NCBI RefSeq assembly: GCF_036099295.1
Contig: NZ_CP107976.1
Span: 372,001 to 436,000 of the forward strand
Direction of reading: 5' to 3'
Length of the DNA: 64,000 bases
Origin: Streptomyces sp. NBC_00358
Lineage (GTDB): Bacteria; Actinomycetota; Actinomycetes; Streptomycetales; Streptomycetaceae
Shown here piece by piece: positions 43,401 to 55,500 of the stretch. Every line of letters starts with the position of its first letter. Positions within the stretch are counted from its first letter, which is position 1. A program made the position numbers and the translations under genes. The notes under the pieces are model-generated. The model saw nothing but the letters and a program-made list of their open reading frames with translations, was not told where the DNA came from and ran no database searches.

Positions 43401-43901
43401 CCGCCGCTGGAGGTAGGCGTGGTCCTGGCCGTTGGTGCCGACGAACACGCCGGCCCGGGTGCCGCGTGCGGTGACGGGGTCGATGCCCGCGCGTTCGAGG
43501 GCCTCCCAGGACGTCTGCAGGAGCAGCCGCTGCTGCGGGTCCATGACCTGGGCCTCGCGGGGGGAGATCCCGAAGAATGCGGGGTCGAACTCGCCGGCGT
43601 CGTAGAGGAAGCCGCCCTCGCGCACGTATGTGCGGCCCGTCCGCCCGGGCTCGGGGTCGTAGACCGTGTCCAGGTTCCAGCCGCGATCGGTGGGGAACTC
43701 GGACACGCCGTCGCCGCCCGAGGCGACCAGTTGCCACAGGTCCTCGGGCGAGCCGACGCCGCCCGGGTAGCGGCAGGCCATCCCGACGATGGCGATGGGC
43801 TCGGTGTCCTTCGCCTCCAGCTCACCCAACTGCCTGCGGGTCTGGCGCAGGTCCACCATCACGCGCTTGAGGTAATCCCGGAGCTTGTCGTCGTTCGACA
43901 T
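25407..43901 (-). CDS. pteA4: Type I PKS PteA4-like: four ketoreducing modules (8-11)
   Basis: A 6164-residue synthase with four KS-AT-KR-ACP modules and no DH or ER, building the 1,3-polyol. Approximate residues: module 8 KS 34-455, AT 567, KR 1190, ACP 1494; module 9 KS 1557, AT 2083, KR 2688, ACP 2995; module 10 KS 3058, AT 3587, KR 4220, ACP 4530; module 11 KS 4593, AT 5118, KR 5728, ACP 6035. All KSs have DTACSSS, all ATs have GHSVGE and HAFH (malonyl), and all ACPs have DSL. All KRs have W-x7-Y with Gln at -3 and lack LDD (A1 type). N-terminal [13 protein letters not shown] and C-terminal [14 protein letters not shown] are docking elements. The ATG at 43901 has GAGG about eight bases upstream. 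TTA codons occur at 37308-37310 and 28206-28208. The stop TAG lies in an A/T-rich palindrome, 46 bp before pteA5. Confidence 0.96.
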   Translation of the reverse strand: MSNDDKLRDYLKRVMVDLRQTRRQLGELEAKDTEPIAIVGMACRYPGGVGSPEDLWQLVASGGDGVSEFPTDRGWNLDTVYDPEPGRTGRTYVREGGFLYDAGEFDPAFFGISPREAQVMDPQQRLLLQTSWEALERAGIDPVTARGTRAGVFVGTNGQDHAYLQRRGDSDIEAHLVTANTAAVVSGRISYALGLEGPAVTVDTACSSSLVALHLAAQALRRGECSLALAGGVTVMATPNTFIAFSAQRGLSPDGRCRAFSSTADGTGMSEGVGVLLLERLSDARRLGHDVLAVIRGSAVNQDGASNGLTAPNGPSQERVIRQALENARLTASQIDAVEAHGTATALGDPIEAEALLATYGQEHSGDRPLWLGSIKSNIGHTQAAAGVAGVIKMVMAIRNGVLPRTLHVDEPTAQVDWSSGGVKLLTEAVQWPESDHPRRAAVSSFGVSGTNAHTIIEQAPALDEEPAAGSAGSPADPVLPWVLSAKSDAALRAQAERLLSFLEDGRSGPGRSPADIGFSLATTRTAWDRRAAVVGESLDELTEGVRALASGTPSAAVVHNATRHGDKTGFLFSGQGSQRVGMGRELYASYPVFAAAYDEVCALLDAPVDVGVDVDADSEELNRTGSAQPALFAVEVALFRLLESWGVRPDYVAGHSVGEIAAAHVAGVLSLADAARLVSARAALMQALPAGGAMVAVQATEDEVLPYVTDEVGIAAVNGPQSVVVSGAEDAVTAIAEVFRQQGRRTSRLKVSHAFHSPLMDPMLEEFAQVVRGLAFEEPRIPVVSNLTGRLAEAYTPEYWVRHVREAVRFADGVRTLHELGVTTFVEIGPGSVLSALAQGCVDDVVAVPVLRGDRPEPQAVVTALAELHVSGAEVDWQAFFPGARRVDLPTYAFQQQRYWLEAPEAGTAAVDAVDAEFWASVEREDAQSLAATLGLSPEELDVVVPKLSAWRRRRREQSAVDGWRYQLAWQPLNGLSAGDLSGRTWLFAAPEGDEWAGTVRAALAGRGARLVPLTVGAFADRASLAEELTRAAAEAGPLDGVLSLLATDETASPEHPALSQGLVQTVALAQALGDAGVDAPLWCATRGAAATGRSDDAPLSAEQNQVWGLGRALALEHARRWGGLIDLPAAVDERAAGRIAAVLSQGAGAADGQEDDGQEDQVAVRATGVFTARLAHARSGVGRPWSPRGTVLITGGTGALGGHVARWLAGAGAEHLVLAGRRGPDAPGATALKAELEALGALVTLAVCDVTDRDAVAALLAEHTFTSVFHAAGVEQFAPFDELTPADFAHTVEAKARGAAHLDELLGDRELDAFVLFSSIAGVWGSGLQTAYAAGNAFLDGLAARRRARGLAATAIAWGPWADGGMVTDADEEHLRRRGVVTLPAALAVTAVQRALDRDDTAVVVADIDWERFIGPFTLGRPSALLSELPEVRRAGTAVPADAATGAAPLAARLAGLPESVRTETLIDLVRAHVAAVLGHSSAVEVEPDRAFKDLGFDSLTAVELRNKVNAATGLALPPTLVFDHPNATALARFLESELLGSTVAGEQERHASADDEPIAIVAMSCHLPGGVDSPEALWDLVTSGGDAISAFPSNRGWDVEALYDPDPDRLGKTYARDGGFLYGATDFDAGFFGISPREALAMDPQQRLLLETSWEAFERAGIAPAQLRGSRTGVFVGMAYQGYGADVRRTPEGVEGHRLVGGASSVVSGRVAYTFGLEGPAVTIDTACSSSLVALHLAMQSLRSGESTMALAGGVTVMAGPSVFVEFSRQRGLSPDGRCRAFGAGADGTGWAEGVGVVLVERLSDAVRNGHEVLAVVRGSAVNQDGASNGLTAPNGPAQQRVIRQALASAGLAPGDVDVVEAHGTGTRLGDPIEAQALLATYGQERERPLLLGSLKSNIGHTQAAAGVAGVIKMVMAMRHGVLPRTLHADEPTPHVDWSAGAVRLLTEAVDWPESDRPRRAAISSFGVSGTNAHTIIEQAPATAELPHTPDSGALVPWVLSGKGEPALRAQAARLAGHLDANDGWTASDIGLSLASRETFEDRAVVLAEGPDKLRQALTALATGQPAANVTLGRTRPEDKVGFLFSGQGSQRIGMGRELYAAFPVFADAYDEVCARLDAPVDVDAESLHQTVCAQPALFAVEVALFRLLESWGVRPDYVAGHSVGEIAAAHVAGVLSLDDAVRLVSARAALMQALPVGGAMVAVQATEDEVLPHLTDEVGIAAVNGPRSVVVSGAEDAVLEIAEVFVQQGRKTSRLKVSHAFHSPLMDPMLEEFAEVVSGLTFSQPRIPVVSNLTGRLVEAYTPEYWVRHVGEAVRFADGVGTLHGLGVTTFVEIGPGGVLSALAQACADDVVTVPVLRADRSERQALLTALAELHVHGASLDWQALFPGAHRVTLPTYAFQRERFWLDGDGDEDLAAATPADAADSGFWDSVEREDAESLAATLGVAADASLSALLPRLSAWRRQRREQSVVDGWRYRVTWKPLGALPRPGASGTWLLVVAGESEWTASVRTALGEHGLELMTLVAGPGTDRGALARELAGVGPVTGVLSLLAEDESASAGHPGLSHGLAATLRLVQALGDAGVDVPLWCATRGAVATGRSDRVDRPLQSQVWGFGRAVALEHPKRWGGLLDLPDLLDARTAARVAAVLGQTAEDQVAVRASGVFGRRLVRASRATGPAQKWSPRGTVLITGGTGALGGHVARWLAGAGAEHLVLAGRRGPDAPGAAELVAELEELGAAATVVACDAADRDALRALLAEHPVNAVVHAAGVGEHVMIEDSDPAGFAGTVAAKAAGAMHLDELLAGQELDAFVMFSSGAGIWGGAGQGAYAAANAYLDALAEHRRAHGRTALAVSWGGWTDGGMAAIGDGEEMLRRRGLPPMQPALAVSALQQALADDETALTVADFEWERFIGPFTVIRPSALFSDVPEARRALEAPASGGAEAGNALAAKLTGLSAGEQDRTLVDLVRTHAAAVLGHGGAAAVEPGRAFNDLGFDSLTAVELRNKLAADTGLKLPTTLVFDYPNATALARFLHAELLGSRGAVPQEQRTAAVGDEPVAIVAMSCRLPGGVGSPEDLWQLVTSGGDAISGFPTDRGWDVEDLYDPDPGTPGKTYARDGGFLYDAGDFDAALFGISPREALAMDPQQRLLLEASWEAFERAGIDPASLKGSRTGVFVGMSYQGYGTGLQQVPEGVEGHLLTGSAASVVSGRVAYSFGLEGPAVTVDTACSSSLVALHLAMQSLRSGESTMAVAGGVNVMAVPAAFVEFSRQRGLSPDGRCRAFGAGADGTGWAEGVGVVLVERLSDAVRNGHEVLAVVRGSAVNQDGASNGLTAPNGPAQQRVIRQALASAGLTEADVDAVEAHGTGTALGDPIEAQALLATYGQDRPEDRPLWLGSLKSNIGHAQAASGVAGVIKMVMAMRHGVLPRTLHADEPTPHVDWSAGDVRLLTEAVEWPETDHPRRAAISSFGVSGTNAHTIIEQAPPAEPAAVAPVEVSSATVPWVLSGKSEAALRAQAESLLSLTADGTEPSLTDVGFSLATTRTALEHRAAVVGADHGRIVEGLRALSAGAPAPGVALGRADAGQVGFLFSGQGSQRIGMGRELYEAFPVFAEAYDEVCAHLDRHLDRPLRDVAFGENGHEDGEELNRTVFTQPALFAHEVAVHRLLESWGVRPDFLAGHSVGEIAAAHVAGALSLEDAAALVTARAALMQALPAGGAMIAVQATEDEVLLHLTDDVGIAAVNGPQSVVVSGAEDAVAAVADHFAREGRKTSRLTVSHAFHSPLMDPVLADFARVVGGLRFETPRTPVVSNLTGELVDAYTADYWVRHVREAVRFADGIRTLAELGVTTFVETGPGAVLSAMAQGCLDGAVTVPSARSGSPESEAITGALAQLHVHGVPVDWQAFFAGRGARRADLPTYAFQHRRYWLETTAPTAAAVAGTDAVEAGFWATVEREDAQSLAATLDLPAEQLDAVLPRLSAWRRQQRRESVVEGWSYRTGWKPLSGFRAHELPGDWLFLVTEDTEDTEDEAVEWTAAVADGLAARGARLVRVEVDPAADRGALLRQLGEAVRETTFDGVISLLGTDERPHTGHTALSVGTALSLALVQALGDAGIDAPLWVLTRSAMSTGRADTVPSAAQNAVWGLGRVAALEHAQRWGGLIDLPDMVDGRVADRLAAVLGRSAEDQIAIRARGVFGRRLSRTAARRNTRAGQRWSPRGTVLITGGTGALGGHVARWLAGAGAEHLLLTSRRGPDAPGAAGLLAELEATGVRVTVAACDVADREALAALLAEHPVDAVVHTAGADHLEPLEAMTPGSFADVLSAKAAGALHLDALLADRELDAFVLFSSIAGVWGSGHQAAYAAANAMLDGLAERRRAQGLPATSVAWGPWAGGGMAEADGADERLRRRGLIPMPATLALAGLRQALDSGEATAIVADVDWERFLPPFAMGRPSALLGDLPEAERILTAGSTAGGPGTAAASALADRLTGMPETEQYALLVDLVRTHAAAVLGHNSVGEVEADRAFKDLGFDSLTAVELRNKLNVETGLALPPTLVFDHPNAQAIARQLRTELTGLAIAAAPEAAAAPAEDDDPIAIVGMACRYPGGVRSPEDLWQLVVSGGDAVGDFPADRGWDVEGIYDPDPDVSGKTYARRGGFLYEAGEFDPGFFGISPREAVAMDPQQRLLLETSWETFERAGIDAESVRGSRTGVFVGSGYQDYAAHAFNAIDDSEGFFGTGNSASIMSGRIAYTFGLEGPAVTVDTACSSSLVALHWAAQALRNGECTMALAGGVMVMSTPRAFVEFSRQRGLSPDGRCKAFGAGADGTGWAEGVGMLLVERLSDAERNGHQVLAVVRGSAVNQDGASNGLTAPNGPAQQRVIRQALTSAGLTTADVDAVEAHGTGTRLGDPIEAQALLATYGQERERPLWLGSLKSNIGHAQAAAGVGGIIKMVMAMRHGILPRTLHADEPTPHVDWSAGDVRLLTEAVDWPESDRPRRAAISSFGVSGTNAHTIIEQAPPAPVEEATAVPAPALLPWVLSAKTRDALRDQARRLLDFVEDGTSPADVGFSLATTRSTLRHRAAVIGESFDDFRRGLERLAAGTPSPGVVQGRPGGKVGFLFSGQGSQRIGMGRELYAAFPVFADAYDEVCARLDAPVDVDAETLHQTGCAQPALFAVEVALFRLLESWGVRPDYVAGHSVGEIAAAHVAGVLSLDDAVRLVSARAALMQALPAGGAMVAVQATEDEVLPYLTDEVGIAAVNGPRSVVVSGAEGAVLGIAEVFVQQGRKTSRLKVSHAFHSPLMDPMLEEFAEVVSGLTFSQPRIPVVSNLTGRLVEAYTPEYWVRHVGEAVRFADGVGTLHGLGVTTFVEIGPGGVLSALAQACADDIVTVPVLRAGRPEQQALLTALAELHVHGASLDWSSFFAGARKTDLPTYVFQHERYWVDAPETAAAAAVAADPGDTEFWESVEREDLQSLAETLDIGAGEAFSDVLPRLSSWRRQRKEQSVVDGWRYGVTWKAIPDPSPESPARNGIWLVPVSAAQLGDDWVTACLRGLTARGLAPLPVPVEPDTGREDLTAQLARAAGDETVAGVLSLLAVDGGAAPEAAALPVGVTLSVLLVQALGDTGIGAPLWYATRNAVGVSPADEVADPYQSQVWGLGRVAALEHAQRWGGLVDLPGTVDDRVVGHLVAVLGQSAEDQVAIRDRGVFARRLSRLPAAGSDRSWSPRGTVLITGGTGALGGHVARWLAGAGAEHLVLAGRRGPDAPGAAGLKAELEEAGVRVTVAACDVADREALAALLAEHPVDAVVHTAGTAEAGMLAETNLGDFAATVAAKALGAVHLHELLGDQELDAFVLFSSVSGVWGGGGQAAYSAANAFLDGLAQHRRARGLAATAIAWGPWGEGGMVADTGDEERLRQRGLTVLRPDRAISALHGALSGGDDTVTVADVDWERFVVPFTVSRPSALLSDLPEVRDALAEELAEQAAEPSALTAKLSTLSEDEQQRLLVDTVCAHAAAVLGHSGSAVVEPDLAFRDLGFDSLTAVELRNLLTADTGLTLPATLVFDHPTPEAIARHLRSELAGEPGPEEASVFSELDRLESVISTAASAEETVRSGVRRRLQELLSLVNSAGEQGAESADAQRQLQDATIDDIFDLIDQDLENS
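27641..28554 (-). repeat. 914-bp AT tract of module 11, nearly identical to 36743-37656
   Basis: The AT-coding DNA of module 11 matches that of module 9 at a constant 9102-bp offset with only scattered single-base differences, and both carry the same rare TTA codon (28206-28208 and 37308-37310). There is no indel between the copies. Confidence 0.88.
29531..30119 (-). repeat. KS tract of module 11 paired with 24670-25258
   Basis: The partner of the module 12 KS tract; the offset is 4861 bp throughout. See the entry at 24670. Confidence 0.8.
31811..31837 (-). repeat. 9-bp triplet repeat encoding Glu-Asp-Thr
   Basis: CCTCGGTGT is present twice and CCTCGGTGA once in tandem. They encode the TEDTEDTED tract in the post-AT structural region of module 10. 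An in-frame slippage repeat in an acidic surface loop. Confidence 0.85.
36743..37656 (-). repeat. AT tract of module 9 paired with 27641-28554
   Basis: The partner copy of the module 11 AT tract. The surrounding KR and post-AT sequences of modules 9 and 11 differ far more than this block, so the similarity is local. Confidence 0.88.
40416..40445 (-). repeat. Perfect 15-bp tandem duplication (DGQED twice)
   Basis: GTCCTCCTGGCCATC occurs twice without a gap, giving GQEDDGQED in the module 8 ketoreductase structural region just before the VAVRATGVF strand. It is in frame and tolerated by the domain. Confidence 0.9.
41442..42050 (-). repeat. 609-bp AT tract of module 8, nearly identical to 46989-47597
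   Basis: The module 8 AT in pteA4 and the module 7 AT in pteA3 share this tract at a constant 5547-bp offset with very few differences. The identity therefore crosses a gene boundary. Homology weakens right after, where module 8 has extra codons (VDVDAD). Confidence 0.85.
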
Positions 43902-43934
43902 CTTTACGTCCTCGGTAGCAGTGCGTGAGATGAG

Positions 43935-46900
43935 TCAGTGGGACCCGAGCTCTTGGTCGATCAGGTCGAACATCTCGTCGTCGGTGACGGCGTCGATCCG
44001 GTCGGGGTCGAAGTCGCGGCCGGGGTCGGGGCCGGCGTCGGCGGTGTTCGCCGCGGCGTCCTGGTGGGTGTCGGTCCACTTCCAGAGCAGCGCCTTGAGC
44101 CGGGCGGTGACCTTGTCCCGCACCGCGTCCTGTGGGTCGAGCGCGGCGAGCCGCGCCTCCAACCGGTCCAGTTCGCCGAGCACGGGCGGGGCCTCGGCGG
44201 TGAGGTCGAGCACCAGGGACTTGTGGAGGAGCCGGGCGATCGCGACGGGGTTGGGGTGATCGAAGACCAGGGTGGGCTTGAGCCGGAGCCCGGTCGCGGC
44301 CTTGAGCCGGTTGCGCAGCTCCACGGCGGTCAGGGAGTCGAAGCCGATGTCCCGGAAGGCCGTGGTGGGCTCGATGCGGGCAGCGGTGGCGTGGCCGAGG
44401 GCGGCTGCCGCCTGCCGGCGCACCAGGTCCAGCAGTACCTTCTCCTGGTCGGCCTCCGGTATCCCGGCGAGGCGGCGGGCCAGGGCGGGGGTCCGTGCGG
44501 CCGCGGTCTCGTCGGCCGCGGCGCCGGTGTCGCCGACGAGGCCGCGGAGGACGGCGGGCAGCATGTCGGCGCGGGCCATGGCGCGCAGTCCTGGAAGGTC
44601 CAGCCGGACCGGCACGATCACCGGCCGGTCCACGGTGAGAGCGGCGTCGAACAGGGCCAGCCCCTCCGCCGGAGTGAAGGGCACGACCCCGGCCCGCCCG
44701 ATCCGGTTGCGGTCGGCGTCGGTGATCCGGTCGCCCATGCCGCCGTTGTCCGTCCACAGGCCCCAGGCCAGCGAGGTGCCGGGCAGGCCCGCGGCCCGGC
44801 GCTGCCGCGCCAGCCCGTCGAGGAAGGCGTTCGCGGCGGCGTAACCCGCCGCGCCGGCGCTGCCCAGGACTCCGGCCAGGGAGGAGAAGAGCACGAACGC
44901 GGAGAGGTCCAGGTCCCGCGTCAGCTCGTGCAGGTGCAGCGCCCCGTCGGCTTTCGGCCGCAGTACGGTGTCCAGGCGCCCCGGCGTCAGGGCGGTGACC
45001 ACGCCGTCGTCCAGGGCCGCCGCCGCGTGCACCACGGCCACGAGCGGGTGCTCAGCCGGGACAGAGGCCAGCAGTTCCGCGAGGGCGTCCCGGTCCGCGA
45101 TGTCGCAGGCGGCCACGTCGACGTGCGCGCCCAGTTCGGAGAGCGCGGCGACGAGTTCGCCGATGCCTTCGGCCGCGGGGCCCCGTCGGCTGGTCAGCAG
45201 CAGCCTCCGTGCGCCGCGTTCGGCGACGAGGTGCCGGGCGAGCGACCGTCCGAGGCCACCGGTCGCCCCGGTGAGCAGCACGGTCCCCTCGGGGTCCCAC
45301 GCGTGAGCGGTGGGCTCCTCGGGCGGGGTGATCCGGGCGAGGCGCGGCACGTACAGCTTTCCGTCGCGCACCGCGGCCTGCGGTTCGTCCAGAGCGGCAA
45401 GGGCCGCGGCCAGCGCCGGGGTGAGGCCGCCGTTCGAGACCATGCCGCCGTTCGTGACCGAGTCGTCCGCGTCGACGAGCAGGAGCCGGTCCGGGTGCTC
45501 GGACTGGGCCGACTTCACCAGACCGGAGACCGCGACGTGCGCGAGGTCCAGAGCCGTGCCGTCCAGCTCGACGGCTCCGCGCGTCATCACCACGAGCCGC
45601 GCGTCGGAGAACCGCTCGTCGGCGACCCACTCCTGGACGGCCGACAACACATCGGCCAGCAGCCCGCGCGTCGCGGCGGCGGCATCACCCTCGCTCGGGG
45701 CGCAGGTCAGGAGGACATGGGCAGGCAAGGCCGCGCCGCCGTCGACCGCCCTGCGGAGCCCGTCGAAGTCGGAGTGGGAACCCTCGTTGCCCAGGACCGC
45801 CCACGCGGCTTCGGGAGCGGTGGCGGGTGCGGGGGCCAAAGCCTCGGTGTGCTCGACCCAGTCGACCTCGAACATCCGGTCCTGGTGCGCCACGCGCGAG
45901 GCCAGCACCTGCTGTGGGGACATCGACCGTGTCCGGAGGGACGCGACCGAGGCGACGGGAGAGCCGTCGGCGTCGGACAGTTCGATCGCCACCGCGTCGT
46001 CGGCGACGGGCCGGATGCGTATGCGTACGGCCCCGGGCCCCGGAGCGTGCACGGACATGCCGCTCCAGGCGTGGGGCATGAGCACCTTGCCGGAGTCTTC
46101 GGCGCGGCTCGACGCCAGCATGCCGAGTGCGCTGTCCAGCAGTACGGGGTGCAGGACGTAGCGGTCCGCCCGGTCCCGCTCCGCGACAGTCAGTACGGCC
46201 TCGGCGTACAGCTCGTCCCCCGCGCGCCAGGCGGCGCGCAGGCCCGGACGGCCCTCGACGTCCACGGGTTCGGCACCCGTCGGCGGCCACATCATCGTGT
46301 CGAACTCCGGCGCCGGATCGTTCCGGGTGAGCTCTGCGGTGACGTGGCACACCCACGGCTCGCCGGCACCACCCGCAGTGGCCCGGCTGAAGACGCGCAC
46401 CGAGCGCCGGTCGGGGTCGTCGCCCGCACCGACCTGCACCTGGACGCGGACGGCGCCCTGTTCGGCCAGAACCAGCGGGGCGCCCACGTCGAGCTGTTCC
46501 AGGTGCGGGAACCCGGTCTGCCGTCCCGCGGACAGGGCGAGCTCCACGAACGCGGCGACCGGGAGCACCGGCACGCCGCCGACCGTGTGTTCCGCCATCC
46601 AGGGCATGTCGGCCGGGGACAGCCGGCCGGTGAACAGCACGTCCGGCGCCCCGGCGGTCTCCACCATCGCGCCGAGCAGGGCGTGGCCGGAGGAGTCCAG
46701 ACCCGCCGAGGACACGTCGAGCGCGACCGTGCCTTCGAGCCAGTAGCGCTCGCGCTGGAAGGCGTACGTGGGCAGGTCGACGCGCCGGGCGCCGGGGAAG
46801 AGCGCCTGCCAGTCCGGGGAGACACCGTGTGCGTGCAACTGCCCGAGGGCGAGAGTGAGCGCCTGGGGTTCGGGGCGGTCGGTGTGCAGGGCGGGAACGG

Positions 46901-49481
46901 TGACGACGTCCGCGTCGTCGAGGCAGCTCTGCGTGAGGGCGCTCAGCACGCCGCCGGGGCCGATCTCCACGAACGAGGTCACACCCATCTCGTGCAAGGT
47001 CCGCACACCGTCCGCGAAGCGCACCGCCTCACGGACGTGCCGCACCCAGTACTCGGGCGTGTACGCCTCGGCCAGCCGACCGGTGAGGTTGGAGACCACC
47101 GGAATCCGCGGCTCCTCGAAGGCCAGACCGCGAACGACCTCCGCGAACTCCTCCAGCATCGGATCCATCAACGGCGAATGGAACGCGTGACTGACCTTCA
47201 GGCGGGACGTCCTACGACCCTGCTGCCGGAAGACCTCGGCAATCGCCGTAACCGCGTCCTCGGCTCCGGAGACCACGACGGACTGAGGCCCGTTGACCGC
47301 CGCAATCCCGACCTCGTCGGTCACATACGGCAGCACCTCATCCTCGGTCGCCTGCACCGCCACCATGGCGCCACCCGCGGGCAGGGCCTGCATCAACGCG
47401 GCACGCGCCGACACCAACCTCGCCGCATCCGCCAGCGACAACACACCCGCCACATGAGCAGCCGCGATCTCACCCACCGAATGACCCGCCACATAATCCG
47501 GCCGGATGCCCCACGACTCCAGCAACCGGAACAGGGCTACCTCGACGGCGAACAACGCGGGCTGTGCCGAACCCGTCCGATTCAACTCCTCCGAGTCGAC
47601 ATCGACCGGCATGTCCAGGAGCGCGCACACCTCGTCGTACGCCGCCGCGAACACCGGGTACGCCTCGTACAGCTCACGCCCCATGCCGATCCGCTGCGAA
47701 CCCTGGCCCGAGAACAGGAACCCGCACTTGCCCCGGTCGGCACCGGCGTGCCCCGTCACCACCTGTGCCGCGGGCTCGCCCGCCGCGAGGGCGGTCAGCC
47801 CCGCGCACAGCTCTTCCCCGTCGGCTCCGACGACCGCCGCCCGGTGCTCCAGCGCCGAGCGGGTGGCCGCCAGCGAGAACCCCACGTCGGCCGGGGACAC
47901 GGCCGCGAGGTCCACGGACGACAGCAGTCGCTGTGCCTGCTCCCGCAGCGCCTCCCCGGTCTTCGCGGAGAGTACCCACGGCACCACCGTGGTCCGGGCC
48001 CGCAGCCGTTCCTCGGCCACGCCCTCGTCTTCGCGTTCGCCCTCGTCTTCGCCGTCGGTCCTGTCGTCGGTCCTGTCGTCGGCCGGGTCCTCCGCCTCCG
48101 GTTCGGGCGCCTGCTCAAGGATGATGTGCGCGTTGGTGCCGCTGATCCCGAACGACGAGATCCCGGCCCGACGAGGGTGGTCGGTCTCCGGCCACGCGAT
48201 CGCCTCGGTCAGCAGCTCGACCGAGCCGGCCGACCAGTCGACCTGCGGGGTCGGCCGGTCCACGTGGAGCGTCTTCGGCAGCACGCCGTGCTGCATCGCC
48301 AGCACCATCTTCATCACGCCGGCGACGCCCGCCGCCGCCTGCGTGTGACCGATGTTGGACTTCAACGAGCCGAGCAGGAGCGGTCGTTCGCGCTCTTGTC
48401 CATAGGTCGCCAGCAGTGCCTGCGCCTCGATCGGGTCGCCGAGGTTCGTGCCCGTGCCGTGTGCTTCGACGGCGTCGACCTCCTCGGCGGACAGCCGGGC
48501 TCCGGCCAGCGCTTCGAGGATCACGCGCTGCTGCGAGGGGCCGTTCGGCGCGGTCAGGCCGTTGGACGCGCCGTCCTGGTTGACGGCGCTGCTCCGGACG
48601 ACGGCGAGCACCCTGTGGCCGAGCCGGCGGGCGTCCCGCAGCCGCTCAACGAGCAGCAGGCCGGCGCCTTCGGACCAGGACGCGCCGTCCGCCGCCGCCG
48701 CAAAGGACTTGCACCGGCCGTCGGGGGCGAGCCCACGCTGGCGGCTGAACTCGATGAAGGCGCTCGGGCCCGCCATGACCGTCACGCCGCCGGCAAGCGC
48801 CATGGAGCACTCGCCGCCCCGCAGCGCCTGCACGGCGAGGTGCAGGGCGACGAGCGAGGACGAGCAGGCGGTGTCGACGGTGACCGCAGGGCCCTCGAAC
48901 CCGAAGGTGTAGGCAATGCGTCCGGAGGCGACGCTGCCGGAGTTGCCGGTGCTCATCAGCCCCTCGACCCCCTCGGGGAGGACGCCGGGCGTGAAGCCGT
49001 AGTCGTGGTACATCAGGCCGGCGAAGACGCCGGTGCGGCTGCCCTTGAGGCCGGCGGGGTCGATGCCCGCGTGTTCGAAGGCCTCCCAGGCGGTCTCCAG
49101 CAGCAGCCGCTGCTGCGGGTCCATGGCCAGCGCCTCGCGCGGCGAGATCCCGAAGAACTCGGCGTCGAAATCAGCCGCGTCGTGCAGGAAGCCGCCCCGC
49201 CGGGTGTAGACCTTGCCGGGCCGCTCGGGGTCGGGGTCGTAGAGCGCGTCGACGTCCCAGCCGCGGTCCTCGGGAAACGGCGAGATGGCGTCTTCGCCGT
49301 CGGCCAGCAGCCGCCACAGCTCCTCGGGGGAACCGACGTCGCCGGGGAACCGGCAGCTCATGCCCACGATGGCGATGGGCTCCTGGTCGCGGGCCTCCAG
49401 CTCGCGCACGCGCCGCCGGACCTGGCGCAGGTCGGTGGTGGCCCGCTTGAGGTAGTCCCGGAGTTTGTCCTCGTTCATCAT
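43935..49481 (-). CDS. pteA3: Type I PKS PteA3-like: single module 7 with a damaged dehydratase
   Basis: A 1848-residue single-module synthase: KS about 34-455 (DTACSSS), AT from about 585 (GHSVGE, HAFH, malonyl), DH about 930-1190, KR about 1398 ([17 protein letters not shown] in ALDDGVV, B type), ACP about 1714, then a C-terminal docking region ending [15 protein letters not shown]. The DH keeps the His motif [10 protein letters not shown] and the Asp in LHPVLLDSA. It lacks about 15 residues containing the Y-G-P motif present in the DHs of modules 4-6, and LPFAW is changed to MPHAW. I infer an inactive DH, so the KR product stays as the C15 hydroxyl. Two adjacent ATGs (49481 and 49478) give nearly the same protein. 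The upstream G-rich sequence is a weak ribosome-binding site, and the gene follows pteA2 by 36 bp, so translational coupling is possible. Confidence 0.96.
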   Translation of the reverse strand: MMNEDKLRDYLKRATTDLRQVRRRVRELEARDQEPIAIVGMSCRFPGDVGSPEELWRLLADGEDAISPFPEDRGWDVDALYDPDPERPGKVYTRRGGFLHDAADFDAEFFGISPREALAMDPQQRLLLETAWEAFEHAGIDPAGLKGSRTGVFAGLMYHDYGFTPGVLPEGVEGLMSTGNSGSVASGRIAYTFGFEGPAVTVDTACSSSLVALHLAVQALRGGECSMALAGGVTVMAGPSAFIEFSRQRGLAPDGRCKSFAAAADGASWSEGAGLLLVERLRDARRLGHRVLAVVRSSAVNQDGASNGLTAPNGPSQQRVILEALAGARLSAEEVDAVEAHGTGTNLGDPIEAQALLATYGQERERPLLLGSLKSNIGHTQAAAGVAGVMKMVLAMQHGVLPKTLHVDRPTPQVDWSAGSVELLTEAIAWPETDHPRRAGISSFGISGTNAHIILEQAPEPEAEDPADDRTDDRTDGEDEGEREDEGVAEERLRARTTVVPWVLSAKTGEALREQAQRLLSSVDLAAVSPADVGFSLAATRSALEHRAAVVGADGEELCAGLTALAAGEPAAQVVTGHAGADRGKCGFLFSGQGSQRIGMGRELYEAYPVFAAAYDEVCALLDMPVDVDSEELNRTGSAQPALFAVEVALFRLLESWGIRPDYVAGHSVGEIAAAHVAGVLSLADAARLVSARAALMQALPAGGAMVAVQATEDEVLPYVTDEVGIAAVNGPQSVVVSGAEDAVTAIAEVFRQQGRRTSRLKVSHAFHSPLMDPMLEEFAEVVRGLAFEEPRIPVVSNLTGRLAEAYTPEYWVRHVREAVRFADGVRTLHEMGVTSFVEIGPGGVLSALTQSCLDDADVVTVPALHTDRPEPQALTLALGQLHAHGVSPDWQALFPGARRVDLPTYAFQRERYWLEGTVALDVSSAGLDSSGHALLGAMVETAGAPDVLFTGRLSPADMPWMAEHTVGGVPVLPVAAFVELALSAGRQTGFPHLEQLDVGAPLVLAEQGAVRVQVQVGAGDDPDRRSVRVFSRATAGGAGEPWVCHVTAELTRNDPAPEFDTMMWPPTGAEPVDVEGRPGLRAAWRAGDELYAEAVLTVAERDRADRYVLHPVLLDSALGMLASSRAEDSGKVLMPHAWSGMSVHAPGPGAVRIRIRPVADDAVAIELSDADGSPVASVASLRTRSMSPQQVLASRVAHQDRMFEVDWVEHTEALAPAPATAPEAAWAVLGNEGSHSDFDGLRRAVDGGAALPAHVLLTCAPSEGDAAAATRGLLADVLSAVQEWVADERFSDARLVVMTRGAVELDGTALDLAHVAVSGLVKSAQSEHPDRLLLVDADDSVTNGGMVSNGGLTPALAAALAALDEPQAAVRDGKLYVPRLARITPPEEPTAHAWDPEGTVLLTGATGGLGRSLARHLVAERGARRLLLTSRRGPAAEGIGELVAALSELGAHVDVAACDIADRDALAELLASVPAEHPLVAVVHAAAALDDGVVTALTPGRLDTVLRPKADGALHLHELTRDLDLSAFVLFSSLAGVLGSAGAAGYAAANAFLDGLARQRRAAGLPGTSLAWGLWTDNGGMGDRITDADRNRIGRAGVVPFTPAEGLALFDAALTVDRPVIVPVRLDLPGLRAMARADMLPAVLRGLVGDTGAAADETAAARTPALARRLAGIPEADQEKVLLDLVRRQAAAALGHATAARIEPTTAFRDIGFDSLTAVELRNRLKAATGLRLKPTLVFDHPNPVAIARLLHKSLVLDLTAEAPPVLGELDRLEARLAALDPQDAVRDKVTARLKALLWKWTDTHQDAAANTADAGPDPGRDFDPDRIDAVTDDEMFDLIDQELGSH
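45930..46690 (-). other. Degenerate dehydratase domain of module 7
   Basis: In the DH of module 5 the sequence after VDLDG is [17 protein letters not shown] and then GLRSAWRAG. Here VDVEG is followed directly by RP and GLRAAWRAG, so 17 residues are replaced by two (junction near 46245-46253). The missing piece holds the YGP motif that shapes the DH active-site tunnel. The catalytic His ([10 protein letters not shown], about 46570-46600) and the Asp are still there. An in-frame 45-bp deletion is the simplest explanation. Confidence 0.85.
46989..47597 (-). repeat. AT tract of module 7 paired with 41442-42050
   Basis: The partner of the module 8 AT tract. See the entry at 41442. A more diverged version also appears in module 4 (about 63430-63900). 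Confidence 0.85.
48054..48077 (-). repeat. 12-bp tandem duplication in an acidic linker
   Basis: GTCGGTCCTGTC is present twice in perfect tandem, encoding DDRTDDRT in the highly acidic KS-AT linker of module 7. The neighbouring sequence (48010-48055) is also rich in Glu/Asp/Arg repeats. Confidence 0.85.
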
Positions 49482-49517
49482 CGGTGTCGCCCGCCCCCTA
49501 TTTTTGGCTTGCGCAGT

Positions 49518-52500
49518 TCAGGAGATGCCGAGTTCGTCGTCGAGGAGCTCGTACAGCTCTTCGTCGCTCGCCGAGCTGAGGTCGTCTTCGTCCTCGGCTC
49601 CGCCGGCGCCTCCCGGATCGGCGGGCTCGTCCCCGTTCCAGCGGGCGAGCAGTGCCTGGAGACGCATGTTGATCCTGGTTCGGGTGACGTTGTCGATGCC
49701 GTCCGTTCCGGCGCCGTCCAGGGCGGCGGCGAGGCGGTCGAGCTCGTGGAGGACGGGCGCCGTCCCGGCCGTACCACCGGGGAGGTCCTTCAGCACTCGC
49801 CGCGCGAGTACCGCGGGCGTCGGGTGGTCGAAGACCAGGGTCGCGGGCAGCCGCAGGCCGGTGGCCTTGTTCATCCGGTTGCGGAGCTCCACGGCGGTCA
49901 GCGAGTCGAAGCCCAGGTCGCCGAAGGCCTGGTCGGGCTGGACGGCCTTGGCCGAGCCGTGGCCGAGGACGGCGGCGACCTCGGAGCGGACGAGGTGCAG
50001 GACGGCCTCTTCGCGCTCGCTCTCGGGCAGGCCCGCGATCCGTTGCGCCGGCGGTACTTGAGCCGCCCGGTCCGTGCGCCGCGGCCGGCCGCCGACGAGC
50101 GCCCTGAGCAGCGGCGGCACCGGTGCGGTCGCGTTCCGCAGGGCGGCGAGGTCCAGCCGTGCCGCGACCACGAGGGGTTCCCGCAGCGAGAGGGCGGCGT
50201 CGAGGAGTTCCAGGCCGTCCTCGTCGGACAGCGGCAGCACGCCGCCGCGGGCGAGCCGGGTCCGGTCGGCGGCGCCGAGGGACTCGGTCATGGTGCCGGT
50301 GCGCTGCCACAGGCCCCACGGCAGCGACACCGCGGGCAGCCCCTGGGCGCGGCGGCGTCGGGCGAAGGCGTCCAGGAAGGCGTTGGCCGCGGCGTAGCCG
50401 GCCTGGCCTGGGGTGCCGAGCGTACCCGCGAGCGAGGAGAAGACCACGAACGCCGACACGTCGCCCGCCAGTTCGTGCAGGTTCAGCACCGCGTCGGCCT
50501 TGGGGCGCAGCACCTTGTCCAGGCGCTCCGGTGTGAGCGAACCGATCACGCCGTCGTCGAGGACGCCGGCCGTGTGGACGACGGCCGTCACCGGCGTGCC
50601 GGACAGCACCTCGGCGAGGGCGTTCCGGTCGGCCACGTCGCAGGCGGCCCAGAGCACTTCGGCACCCGCGGCGGTCAGTTCCGCCCGGAGCTGCGCCGCA
50701 CCCTCGGCATCCGCGCCGCGTCGGCTCATCAGCAGCAGGCTGCGCACGCCGTGCTCGGCGACCAGGTGCCGGGCGACGAGTCCGCCCAGGGCGCCGGACG
50801 CGCCGGTCAGGAGCACGGTGCCGGTCCCGAAGTCCGGGGTGGCCCGCGGGGCGTCGGCGGCGGCCCTGGCGAGCCGGGGCAGCAGGAGCGCGTCGCCGCG
50901 GAGCGCCGCCTGCGGCTCCTCGGAGGCGAGGAGCCGGGGGACGGCTGTCGTCACTGCCCGCTCCAGGTCGGCATTCTCTTCGGTGTCGAGGAGGACGACG
51001 CGGTCCGGGTTCTCCGACTGTGCCGACCGGACCAGGCCCCACACGGCCGCCTGCACCGGGTCGCCCGCTTCCGGTTCGTCCCCGGCGGCGACCGCGCCCC
51101 GGGTCACCAGCACCAGGCGGGCGGCCCGGTCCTTGGCAGACCACCACTGGACCAGCCGGAGCACTTCGGCGAGGACGCTCCGGACCCGCTCGGCATCGGT
51201 ACCCGACCCGCCGGGGCAGGGGACGACGACGGCGTCCGTGTCCGCCTGCTCCCCGGTCTCCACCGCGGGGGCGGCCAGGAGGGCGGCGATGTCGTCGTAG
51301 GCCCGTACGACCGGTGTTCGTGCGTCGGCCGTGGTGGCGAGCGGTGCCCACTCCACGGCGAACAGGGAGTCCCGGGAGCTCGTGCGCAGTTGCTCGGCCG
51401 ACACCGGGCGCAGCGTCAGCGACTCGACCGACATGACGGGACGGCCCGTGTCGTCGGCGGCCTCCAGCCGTACCGTGTCCCCGCCGGCCGGGGAGAGCCG
51501 TACCCGCAGGCTCGCCGCTCCGGTTCCGTGCAGCGTGACGCGGGACCATGCGAAGGGCAGCAGGGGCCCGTCGGCGGCCGGTACGAGACCGCCCGCGCCC
51601 AGCGCGTGCAGCGCGGAGTCGAGCAGGGCCGGGTGCACACCGAACGCGTCCGCGTCCGCCTGCGCCTCGTCGGTGACGGCGAGTTCGGCGTAGACCGCGT
51701 CGTGGCCGCGCCACGCGGCACGCAGCCCCTGGAACAGCGGACCGTAGCTCAGGCCGAGGTCCGCCAGGCGGTCGTAGAAGCCGTCCAGGTCCACCGGCTG
51801 GGCATCGGCCGGGGGCCAGTTGCTCAGGTCGGTCCCGGAGGGGGTCGCGCCGGTGGTGAGGACGCCGGTGGCGTTGCGTGTCCAGGGGCCGTCCCCGGCT
51901 CGCGAGTGCACGCTCAGCGGGCGGCGACCGGAGTCGTCCTGGGCTCCCACGAGGACCTGGAGAGCGACGCCGCCGTGCTCGGGCAACACCAGCGGTGCCT
52001 GCAGGGTGAGTTCCTCGACCTGGTCGCAGCCGGTCTCGGCCGCGGCGTGGGCGGCCAGTTCCACGAAGGCCGTGCCCGGTAGCAGCACCGTGCCCAGCAC
52101 CACGTGGTCGGCCAGCCAGGGCTGGGCCCGCAGGGACAGCAGCCCGGTCAGCAGGTGGCCGCCGGCGTCCGGCAGCTCCACCGCCGCGCCGAGGAACGGG
52201 TGATCGGTGGCGTCCAGTCCGGCCGCTCGTACGTCACCGGCCGGAGCGCCCGCCTCCAGCCAGTACCTCTCGTGCTGGAACGCGTAGGTCGGGAGGTCGA
52301 CACGGCGCGCACCCGGCAGGACGGCGTCCCAGTCGATGGCGACACCGTGCACCTGGGCCTGGGCCAGGGCGAGCATCAGCCGGTTCCGTCCGCCGTCGCG
52401 GCGGCGCAGCGTCGGTACGACCGCGGCGTCCGCGTCCGCGGCCTCGATGGTGTCCTGGATGCCCGCCGACTGGACGGGGTGCGGGCTGACTTCGACGAAC

Positions 52501-55500
52501 ACGTCGTGCCCGTCGGCGAGTGCGGACCGGATCGCGTCGTGGAACCGTACCGTCTGCCGCATGTTGCGGTACCAGTAGCCGGAGCCGAGCTCGTCCGCGG
52601 TCAGCTTCCCGCCCGTCACCGTGGAGTAGAAGGGCACGGAGCCGGGGAGCGGGCTGATGCCGGCGAACCCCTCGCTCGCCTGTGCTGCGACGTGTTCGAT
52701 CTGCGGCGAGTGTGCGGCGTAGTCGACGGCGACCTTGCGAGCCTGGATGCCCTCCTGTCGGCAGTGCGCGAGGAGTTCGTCGAGGGCGTCGGTGTCCCCG
52801 GAGACCACGACGGTGGCGGGCCCGTTCACGGCGGCGATGCCGAGGCGGCCGGTCCACCGGACGACCAGTTCCCGTGCCTTCTCGTCCGGAAGCGTCAACG
52901 AGGCCATGGCGCCGCGTCCCTGGAGTTCGCGGACCGCGAGACTGCGCCGCACCACGATGCGCGCTCCGTCCTCCAGAGAGATCGCTCCGGCGATCACCGC
53001 CGCGGAGACCTCGCCCTGGGAGTGCCCGACGACCGCGTCGGGGGTCACTCCGAAGGAGCGCCACACCTCGGCGAGGGCGACCGTCATCGCCCAGAGCACG
53101 GGCTGCAGCACGTCGACCCGGTCCTGTTCGACCTCGGAGGTGCCGCGCAGCACCGAGGCCAGCGACCAGTCCACGTGCGGCGCGAGGGCGCGTTCGCAGG
53201 CGTCGATCCGGTCGCGGAAGACCGAGGAGGTCTCCAGCAGTTCGGCGGCCATGCCCACCCACTGCGACCCCTGCCCGGGGAAGACGAAGACGGTCTTGCC
53301 GCCGGTGCGTGCGGTCCCGGTCACCACACCGGGTGGCGTGGTGCCGCCGACGACACCGGCCAGTCCCCGCCGGAGCTCCTGGAGAGTCTGCCCGACCACC
53401 ACGGCACGGTGTTCGAAGGCCGCCCTGGTCGTGGCCAGCGAGTAGGCCACGTCCGCCGCCAGGGCCGCCTCGCCTTCGCCGTCCCTGTCACCGCCGTTGT
53501 CACGGTTGTTGTCGTTGTCGTCCAGGAAGGACGCGAGGCGGGCGGCCTGCGCCCGCAGCGCTGCTTCGGTCCTGCCGGAGAGCACCCACGGCACTGCCGC
53601 GCCTGAGCCGGTCGCCGACGGCGGTTCCTCGACCGCCGGAACCTGCTCGATGATGGTGTGGGCGTTGGTACCGCTGACGCCGAAGGACGAGATCGCGGCG
53701 CGGCGCGGGCGGTCCGACTCGGGCCAGTCGACGGCCTCGGTCAGCAGCCGCACATCACCGGCCGACCAGTCCACGTGCGGTGTGGGTTCGTCGACGTGCA
53801 GGGTCCGCGGGAGCACTCCGTGGCGCATCGCCATGACCATCTTGATCACACCGGCGACACCCGCGGCGGCCTGCGTGTGACCGATGTTGGACTTCAACGA
53901 GCCCAGCCACAAAGGCCGGTCGCCGTCCCGTCCCTGGCCGTACGTGGCGAGCAGCGCCTGCGCCTCGATCGGGTCACCCAGCCTCGTACCCGTGCCGTGG
54001 GCCTCGACGGCGTCCACGTCGGCGGTGGTGAGCCCGGCGGACGCCAGCGCCTGCCGGATCACCCGCTGCTGCGCAGGACCGTTCGGAGCCGTCAGACCAT
54101 TGGACGCACCGTCCTGGTTCACCGCACTCCCCCGCACGACAGCCAGCACCCGATGACCGTTGCGCTCCGCGTCGGACAACCGCTCCACCAGCAGCACCCC
54201 GACGCCCTCACCCCAGCCCGTGCCGTCCGCCCCAGCACCGAACGCCTTGCACCGCCCGTCGGGCGACAACCCGCGCTGCCGACTGAACTCCACGAAGACC
54301 GCCGGGCCGGCCATGACCGTGACGCCGCCGGCCAGGGCCATCGTGCACTCACCGCTCCGCAGTGCCTGGACGGCCAGATGCAGGGCCACGAGCGACGACG
54401 AGCACGCCGTGTCGACCGTGACGGCGGGGCCCTCCAGACCGAACGTGTAGGACACGCGCCCGGAGGCGACGCTCCCGGAGACTCCGGTGGTGAGCAGGCC
54501 CTCGACGCCCTCGGGCAGTTCACGCGGGCCTTGGCCGTAGTCGTGGTACATCAGGCCTGTGAAGACGCCGGTACGGCTGCCCCGGACCGTCGTCGGGTCG
54601 ATCCCGGCGCGTTCGAACGCCTCCCAGGACGCCTCGAGCAGCAGCCGCTGTTGCGGGTCCGTCGCCAGGGCCTCGCGCGGGCTGATGCCGAAGAAGCCGG
54701 CGTCGAACTCGCCCGCCTCGTGCAGGAAGCCTCCGTCGCGCGCGTAGGTCTTGCCGAGGCGCTCGGGGTCGGGGTCGTAGAGCCCGTCGACGTCCCAGCC
54801 GCGGTTGTCCGGGAACCGGGAGATGCCGTCCCGGCCGGAGGCCACCAGCCGCCACAGGTCCTCCGGCGAGCGGACCCCGCCCGGGAGGCGGCAGCTCATA
54901 CCGACGATGGCGATCGGCTCGTCGGCGACGGCCGCAGCCTGTCGCGCCGAGGTCGCGGCCGGGGCGGCCGGGGCCTCGCCGAGGAGTTCGGTGCCGATGT
55001 ACCGGGCGAGGGCGGCGGGGGTGGGGTGGTCGAAGACGAGGGTGGCGGGCAGGCGCAGACCGATGGCGGGGGACAGCCGGTTGCGCAGCTCCACGGCCGT
55101 CAGCGAGTCGAAGCCCAGGTCCTGGAAGGCGTGCGCGGGCTGGACGGCCCGGGGCGAGGAGTGACCGAGCACGGCGGCGACTTCGGCCCGGACCAGTTCC
55201 AGGAGGGCCTCGTCGCGCTCGTCGGCGGCCAGACCGGCGAGGCGTTCGGCCAGGGATCCGGTGGTGGCGCGCCGGGCCGTGCCGCGTATGGAGAGGCGGA
55301 CGAGTCCGCGCAGCAGGGCCGGTACGTTTTCTGCTCCCCGGTTGTGCAGGGCGGCGGTGTCGAGGCGGACGGGGACGAGCACGGGCTCGTCGGAGGCGAG
55401 CGCCGCGTCGAACAACCGCAGGCCGTCCTCGGTGGACAGCGGCAGGACGCCGGAGCGTGCCATCCGCGACCTGCCCGTCCCGTCGAGGGCGTCGGCCATG

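Noticed and set aside
37380..43928. Very long plus-strand ORF (over 2000 codons) opposite pteA4, with similar ones at 16346-20257, 28863-33203 and 43938-52082
   Set aside because: They mirror PKS coding frames in G+C-rich DNA, lack known domains and are rich in Gly/Arg/Val/Gln; typical antisense shadows.
45930..46690. Module 7 dehydratase as an active domain giving a hexaene
   Set aside because: It lacks the YGP segment present in the three intact DHs of the same window.
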